In this document: piece by piece, positions 59,446 to 64,000 of the stretch
How the letters are laid out: the number at the start of each line of letters is the position of its first letter
Numbering within the stretch: position 1 is the stretch's first letter
Assembly: GCA_948099385.1 (NCBI GenBank)
Contig: CANUEZ040000198.1
Location: forward strand, 3,734,501-3,798,500
Length of the DNA stretch: 64,000 nt
Direction of reading: 5' to 3'
Source: Fasciola hepatica
Taxonomy: Eukaryota; Platyhelminthes; Trematoda; Plagiorchiida; Fasciolidae
Notes under the pieces: generated by a model
What the model was told of the DNA's origin: nothing
Databases searched by the model: none
The model's input: only the letters and a program-made list of their open reading frames with translations
Program-made: the position numbers and the translations under genes

Positions 59446-60750
59446 AATCGATGTACCGAGCAATTCTGGCATATTCCGTGTCCTTCTCTTTCACAATGAG
59501 AGCTTAATCACACACACACACAGACACGTGAGTACACCGACGGAAGAAATATTTTTATTCAGCCCGAAAGATGAGAGGCTTGTAATACTGCAGGCTATAG
59601 ACTAAGCGGTGAATATCTCATGCAAACCTAAAGAGTTATTGCAGGCATGCACTACTGAACCTTCTGAAAATGATGAAATATTTCCCCGACCTTGCTATGC
59701 TCAAGGATTTATTTCTTTCTTCACGCGTACACCATTTCATTTTAGCAGAACCATTCAGCTTCGAGTTAGGTTACTTCAATAATCGTAATGGCTTGTGTTT
59801 GTGTTTTTGGTCAGGCCGACAAAGTAGATTTATGGGTGCCCTTGGTGGTGTAGATCCAAACTAAAATAGAACACAGAATTGTTGATACTGCCAAAATATT
59901 GTCAGATGTCTCTGGTGAAAATTCGATAAAACAGTGTTAAGCTGCTGTTGACGCATGACCCTAGATTATTTCAAAACTGTTCTCTGATAACAAGAGAAAC
60001 GAAACTCGTTTGAAAAAAAGAAATTATTGTTATGACTTTCATAACAACCAAACACTTGATTTGCCACCCTATTTAGGTTTGAATTATACATTATTGTGAG
60101 GAAACCCGAATCGTTGGTGTAGTTGTTTAGAAGATGGTGATTTCGGATATACTGGGGATTAAAGAGTCCTTTCTGTGGGGTGATTATTTCGAGAATTCGT
60201 GCGCGAATCACATTTTGAATGCAGAGCGTTCAAATAGCCAAGTCAGAATAAGGCTGATTTGCAGTCACGTTCATGGAATGTTCACGTTTTCATTCTGAGT
60301 CCATTTTATCGTTGCATAGCTAGATAGATAAGTCAATACTACCCGGGCTGAAGCACAATTACCTATCAATAAAATGCAGGCCTATGCCAAAATCTGTGAA
60401 GGATATTGATTGACTATCCACGTAGTGGGTGTGAACAACAACGTCCGCTAAAATGAAACACGATTAAAATAGTATTCCAGCATTTAGGACTTTCTGGAGT
60501 CGAAGGCAGCGATTCTTACTGAGTGAAAACGTACCAATATATACATGAATTCGCTGCAAAATGCATTCTGAATTAGTGATCTTCAGTGCGGCAAAGTGCG
60601 GACATTGATCACTCTGCTCCCGGTTACTGAAACATAGTATCTCCAAATGCGTATTTTCCTAATATGCTGTGTGACTTCGTACGCATAGAAAGGAATACAA
60701 CTTAGAACCATTCACGACTGTCTAGACTAGACTTTAATGACAATAATTTT

Positions 60751-61017
60751 ATGGACTCAGTAATAATGGATACTCCCGATTATCGTTATGAGATTGAGTA
60801 TTTGAGATGGAGTCGAATTTTATCATACCACTTCTATATAAATGTGAATGGTTGGGACTGGAAGTTGGATTGTAATACTACTTCGAAATTCGGAGGTCGA
60901 TCATTTAACGTTCCAGCTCAAATTACTCCTCTCACGGGATTTCACAACATGTTTGACTTGAAAAATCAAATCGCCTCAGATCAGTGGGTTTTATTTGGTG
61001 TTGTTTCTTCTGCCTAA
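60751..61017 (+). CDS. Open frame of 88 codons, unidentified
   Basis: The frame is rich in Trp, Tyr and Phe with charged residues between (for example YLRWSRILSYHFYINVNGWD) and ends at a TAA at 61015. A possible acceptor (TTTATGGACTCAG) lies at its start, so it could be a last exon instead of a whole gene. The composition looks more protein-like than neighbouring frames, but no family is recognised and nothing in the window confirms conservation. Confidence 0.2.
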   Translation: MDSVIMDTPDYRYEIEYLRWSRILSYHFYINVNGWDWKLDCNTTSKFGGRSFNVPAQITPLTGFHNMFDLKNQIASDQWVLFGVVSSA

Positions 61018-62390
61018 TTGAGAAAGATTTTTCTCAAATTGTTGAATTATACGAGATTAAATTCATATCTAGACGCGAATGAATGGTGTTTTTTATTCTT
61101 TTGTGTGACAGTGTAGTTATTCAGAACCTCATCCATTGAACACAAGGAAATGCAACCGAACTCCTCATGTGATGATAGATATTGCACTGCGAATACAACC
61201 TGGATAGGTTTTGGAATTAGGTCCGGAAGAAAGATCGTATTTTGATCAAGATTTTAACCGGACACTCAAGCATGATGAACCTTAATAACAAAGAATTCAA
61301 CAGCGTACTTCTGGATAACCTCTGAATGAATTTTCGGCTTACCGCATGCCAAATCCACAACCTACGTTTAGATCAAAAATAATAAACTGGAAGGATTTCA
61401 TTGGTTCCAAATTATCCTCAAAATATTTGAGATCTGAAATTCTCAACGGTGCTGTTATACATGAGTTGAAAATCTGGTTTTGGTAATTAGAAATTTAGGA
61501 TTACTTACCATTTCAATGATGATGACGAGTTTTGTGTCAATTTTAAAATAACTTTCAGTTAAATAAACACTCAGTCCACAGTTTCTCCATAACCATGACG
61601 TGTTAGAATATAAATCAAACGGAAAAATGTGAACAAGACAAAGAGAAATATCGGAGCGATGCAACTGGTGAAAGGGGTATGGAGAACCTAAATTGGATGA
61701 TCGTGAATAGGGACCTCGATATTTGAACACAAACTTCTGAGGAACTATTTCAAGTCTAATTTTTCCAAAGCCGAAGTCATGCTAGCAAATTTTTCAAATT
61801 CGGATAAGGCTTGGACCGTTTGAATGTAGGCCGAATTCGAAGAAAACAATTTCACACAGTGTGTATATTGGGGAAATTTGAGTCTCATCCTCAAACATCT
61901 GCTTTTAAAACAGTTAATGGCTATTTTTATATGTAAGCTTGAGGAAAATGATAAATGAAATTTAAATATCAGCCGTTTAGGAATGAAGAACAAAAAACAA
62001 GCGGACCAATTCTCTCTCACTTTATACATCTTACTTGGAATATATCTCTCACCTTAAATGCTTTAGTTTACATAAGGAAATGCAAGATGATAAATCATGT
62101 AAGATAGATGATAAGCAAAAACGATTATTGTTACCTCGAATAACTTGACCAGTAAAAGATTCGGTTGGATTAATAAATAACACATCAACAGTTCACAAAG
62201 CTTTGATCGCCAATGAAAATTGCAGAAGCAATGTTCGGCTGCCTCATCCTTGTTAGAAATTATCACCACTGCACATCAGTTGAGTCGTTATTGTGACTCA
62301 GTCCCGTGAATAGACGATTATGAGTTAAGCACCTAACGACCAAGCTATCCGGCTCTCAACGTCACAATTACATGACATTGCGTCGTTTCA
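61018..62390. other. Unassigned AT-rich DNA
   Basis: There are only minus-strand frames of 68-94 codons (61455-61730, 61745-62029, 62063-62269) with the lysine, phenylalanine and isoleucine bias expected of AT-rich non-coding DNA. Confidence 0.4.
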
Positions 62391-62714
62391 TCACTGGTAT
62401 TTCAGTGTTAACAGCCCGTTGACCGCACAACAATCGACTTCTAGGATCAACGAATTCGTAGGGAGAGTTCGTGGAAACAAATCCGTTACGTTGAAAACAA
62501 CTTTGAGAGAGAGCTTTGATGAGTATTCATAGTGAACAGCTAGAGATTCCATTTGACTTTCAAATGATTCATCATATGGGAACAAATTACCATAAACGTC
62601 CATCATAAGAATCGACTGGTTTAATGTAAACGGGTTTTTTATAGTGAAGAGCCAGTACCAAAATAATACTGCATCAACCAGCGGTGAAATTTGTAACTCA
62701 TAAATTATGTGCAT
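62391..62714 (-). CDS. Open frame of 107 codons, unidentified
   Basis: Read from the ATG at 62714-62712 to the TGA at 62393-62391. It has a hydrophobic N-terminal third (possible membrane segment around LVDAVLFWYWLFTI) and a polar remainder with two cysteines side by side near the end. A possible acceptor (GTTGATGCAG) lies inside the first third. Nothing in it is recognisable, so it may be an exon or chance. Confidence 0.18.
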   Translation of the reverse strand: MHIIYELQISPLVDAVLFWYWLFTIKNPFTLNQSILMMDVYGNLFPYDESFESQMESLAVHYEYSSKLSLKVVFNVTDLFPRTLPTNSLILEVDCCAVNGLLTLKYQ

Positions 62715-63713
62715 CGAACCGTAAAGACTAATCCAACGCAACGTCTGGCGTCTCGACGATTCTCATCAAAGCTTCGTTCATTGGAGTCACTCGGCCTCCC
62801 AATATGGGAACTTCATTCGACACACAATTTCCCCAAATAAATTAAAACTAAATCTTCTAGTGATTACAATTTCGTTCACAAGTTTGAGGAATTATTCTTC
62901 TTACTCGGATGATTTTTTGAATGTCCCAAATGTTATTCTTCTTTCATCAGTTGTCAATTTTCATTCACGCTCTTCAGTCTTCCTTCACTTTCATATTGAC
63001 CCGTTGCGGTTCTTTCATTAATCCACTTCGTAGTGCAAGGTTAGATTTCATTTTGTGCAGTTTAATCTTCAAATACCAACTCTATATTATTCCACTAACT
63101 TCGTTCGTCATTGGTTTATTACACCGATTTACATAGTCCAGGTCGAGAAATCGAACCTCATTTTGCATTACTTCATTTCATTTCTTTATTATCCAAATAC
63201 CCTATCCGTATTCCGGATTGGTAGGCATGATGTGTTCATAAAAATGTATAATTTCCCTATTTTTCATGTGGCTATATCGCCGCACTAGATCATCACACCA
63301 AGGTCTCAATCCCTTCTCTCGCACATCCATTGCAAACCGGTCTTTCGGTAGCATCTGACGCTACATAACTCCTGGCTGATGTTAATTCCTTGATTTCGTT
63401 GCGTTTTGTCCTAGCCGCGATTGTGCCTTCTCATCTGATAAAAACATTTCTGACTTGAATATACTGGTGTTTGCTCTGCAATAAACGGCGAAATTCATTC
63501 CAAATCTTCTCAACCGCAACAATTCCTACTAACACAACTGGGTAATAAACATGTTCAGGCAAAAGTGACTTTGAAAGTGAATAAAGCTGAGAAGGGATTC
63601 CATGTGTTTGTGTCTAGGGGTATTTTGCAAAAGACCAGTCTTCTTCGTCACTAGCTTTACAGAAATCCAAGAGCATCAGTGGTATTGATAGTAAATATTA
63701 TGTAGACGTGTAG

Positions 63714-63716
<3 letters not shown>
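62715..63716. other. Unassigned DNA
   Basis: Two overlapping + frames of 71-77 codons (62921-63136, 63055-63288) lack motifs. No repeat match is seen. Confidence 0.4.

Positions 63717-63748
<32 letters not shown>
63717..63748 (+). repeat. (TA)n microsatellite
   Basis: About 32 bases of perfect AT/TA repeat. Unlike the tracts at 24.9 and 50.1 kb, it is not followed by family A sequence. Confidence 0.95.
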
Positions 63749-63750
<2 letters not shown>

Positions 63751-64000
63751 CAAGTTTATCGAAATGAGAAAAATGGACCTCAAACTGCAAGCAGAAATAA
63801 TACTACTATCCATGTAAATATCGGACTCATCGTCTATTAGGCTATTTGAGCATACACATATCCACACTGATCATTGAGAGCAAGCTGAGATTGTGCTTTG
63901 CTACGTTTATGTCCGATCAGTTGTGTGTTCATTCTCTGATTGATCAAAATATATTTTTTTCTGTCCTACAAGTGGTGCGTCACATTCATATTTTTTGACA

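Overview
The window looks like repeat-dominated nuclear DNA of a parasitic flatworm, most probably a schistosome-type trematode. I infer this from the composition (AT-rich, long (TA)n tracts), the lack of bacterial gene organisation, and the decayed retroelements. Those are an RTE-type non-LTR element resembling Schistosoma SR2, Ty3/Gypsy elements of the kind common in trematodes, and Penelope-like reverse transcriptase fragments. No identification could be run against a database. I see no intact, recognisable host gene, no rRNA or tRNA gene and no CRISPR array.

Layout, all retroelements reading on the + strand: repeat family A copy A1 (1-6095, entered from outside the window, with a Penelope-type RT fragment); family B copy B1 (7646-11650, split by 2.3 kb of extra sequence); a low-repeat stretch (11.65-18.1 kb) with three minus-strand candidate exons and a decayed non-LTR fragment; Gypsy copy 1 (18125-19525); a family A fragment A4 (19528-20155); RTE copy A (20842-25002) ending in (TA)n; family A copy A2 (25015-28145) and a scrambled tail; family B copy B2 (31947-33660); a small mosaic block between two 217-bp direct repeats (33925-35022); unassigned DNA; Gypsy copy 2 (39470-42352); RTE copy B (43140-49780), split by a third Gypsy fragment (44658-46317); another (TA)n tract; family A copy A3 (50203-56100); and a largely unassigned right end.

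The same order A - B - Gypsy - RTE - (TA)n - A recurs at about 21-27 kb spacing, so the window may be part of a higher-order duplicated block. The parts have diverged by different amounts. Family A copies are close to identical in places, with a 340-bp tract in A2 and A3 showing no visible difference, while the Gypsy and RTE copies are full of stops and frameshifts. That suggests homogenisation or re-amplification of family A after the older elements had decayed.

No functional gene cassette can be reconstructed. The RT active sites are altered in every copy where I can read them. The most open question is an unidentified coding-like sequence on the minus strand of family A. It is longest in A3 (52515-53818), was internally deleted in A1 and A2, and is partly present in a small mosaic copy at 34.6-34.8 kb.
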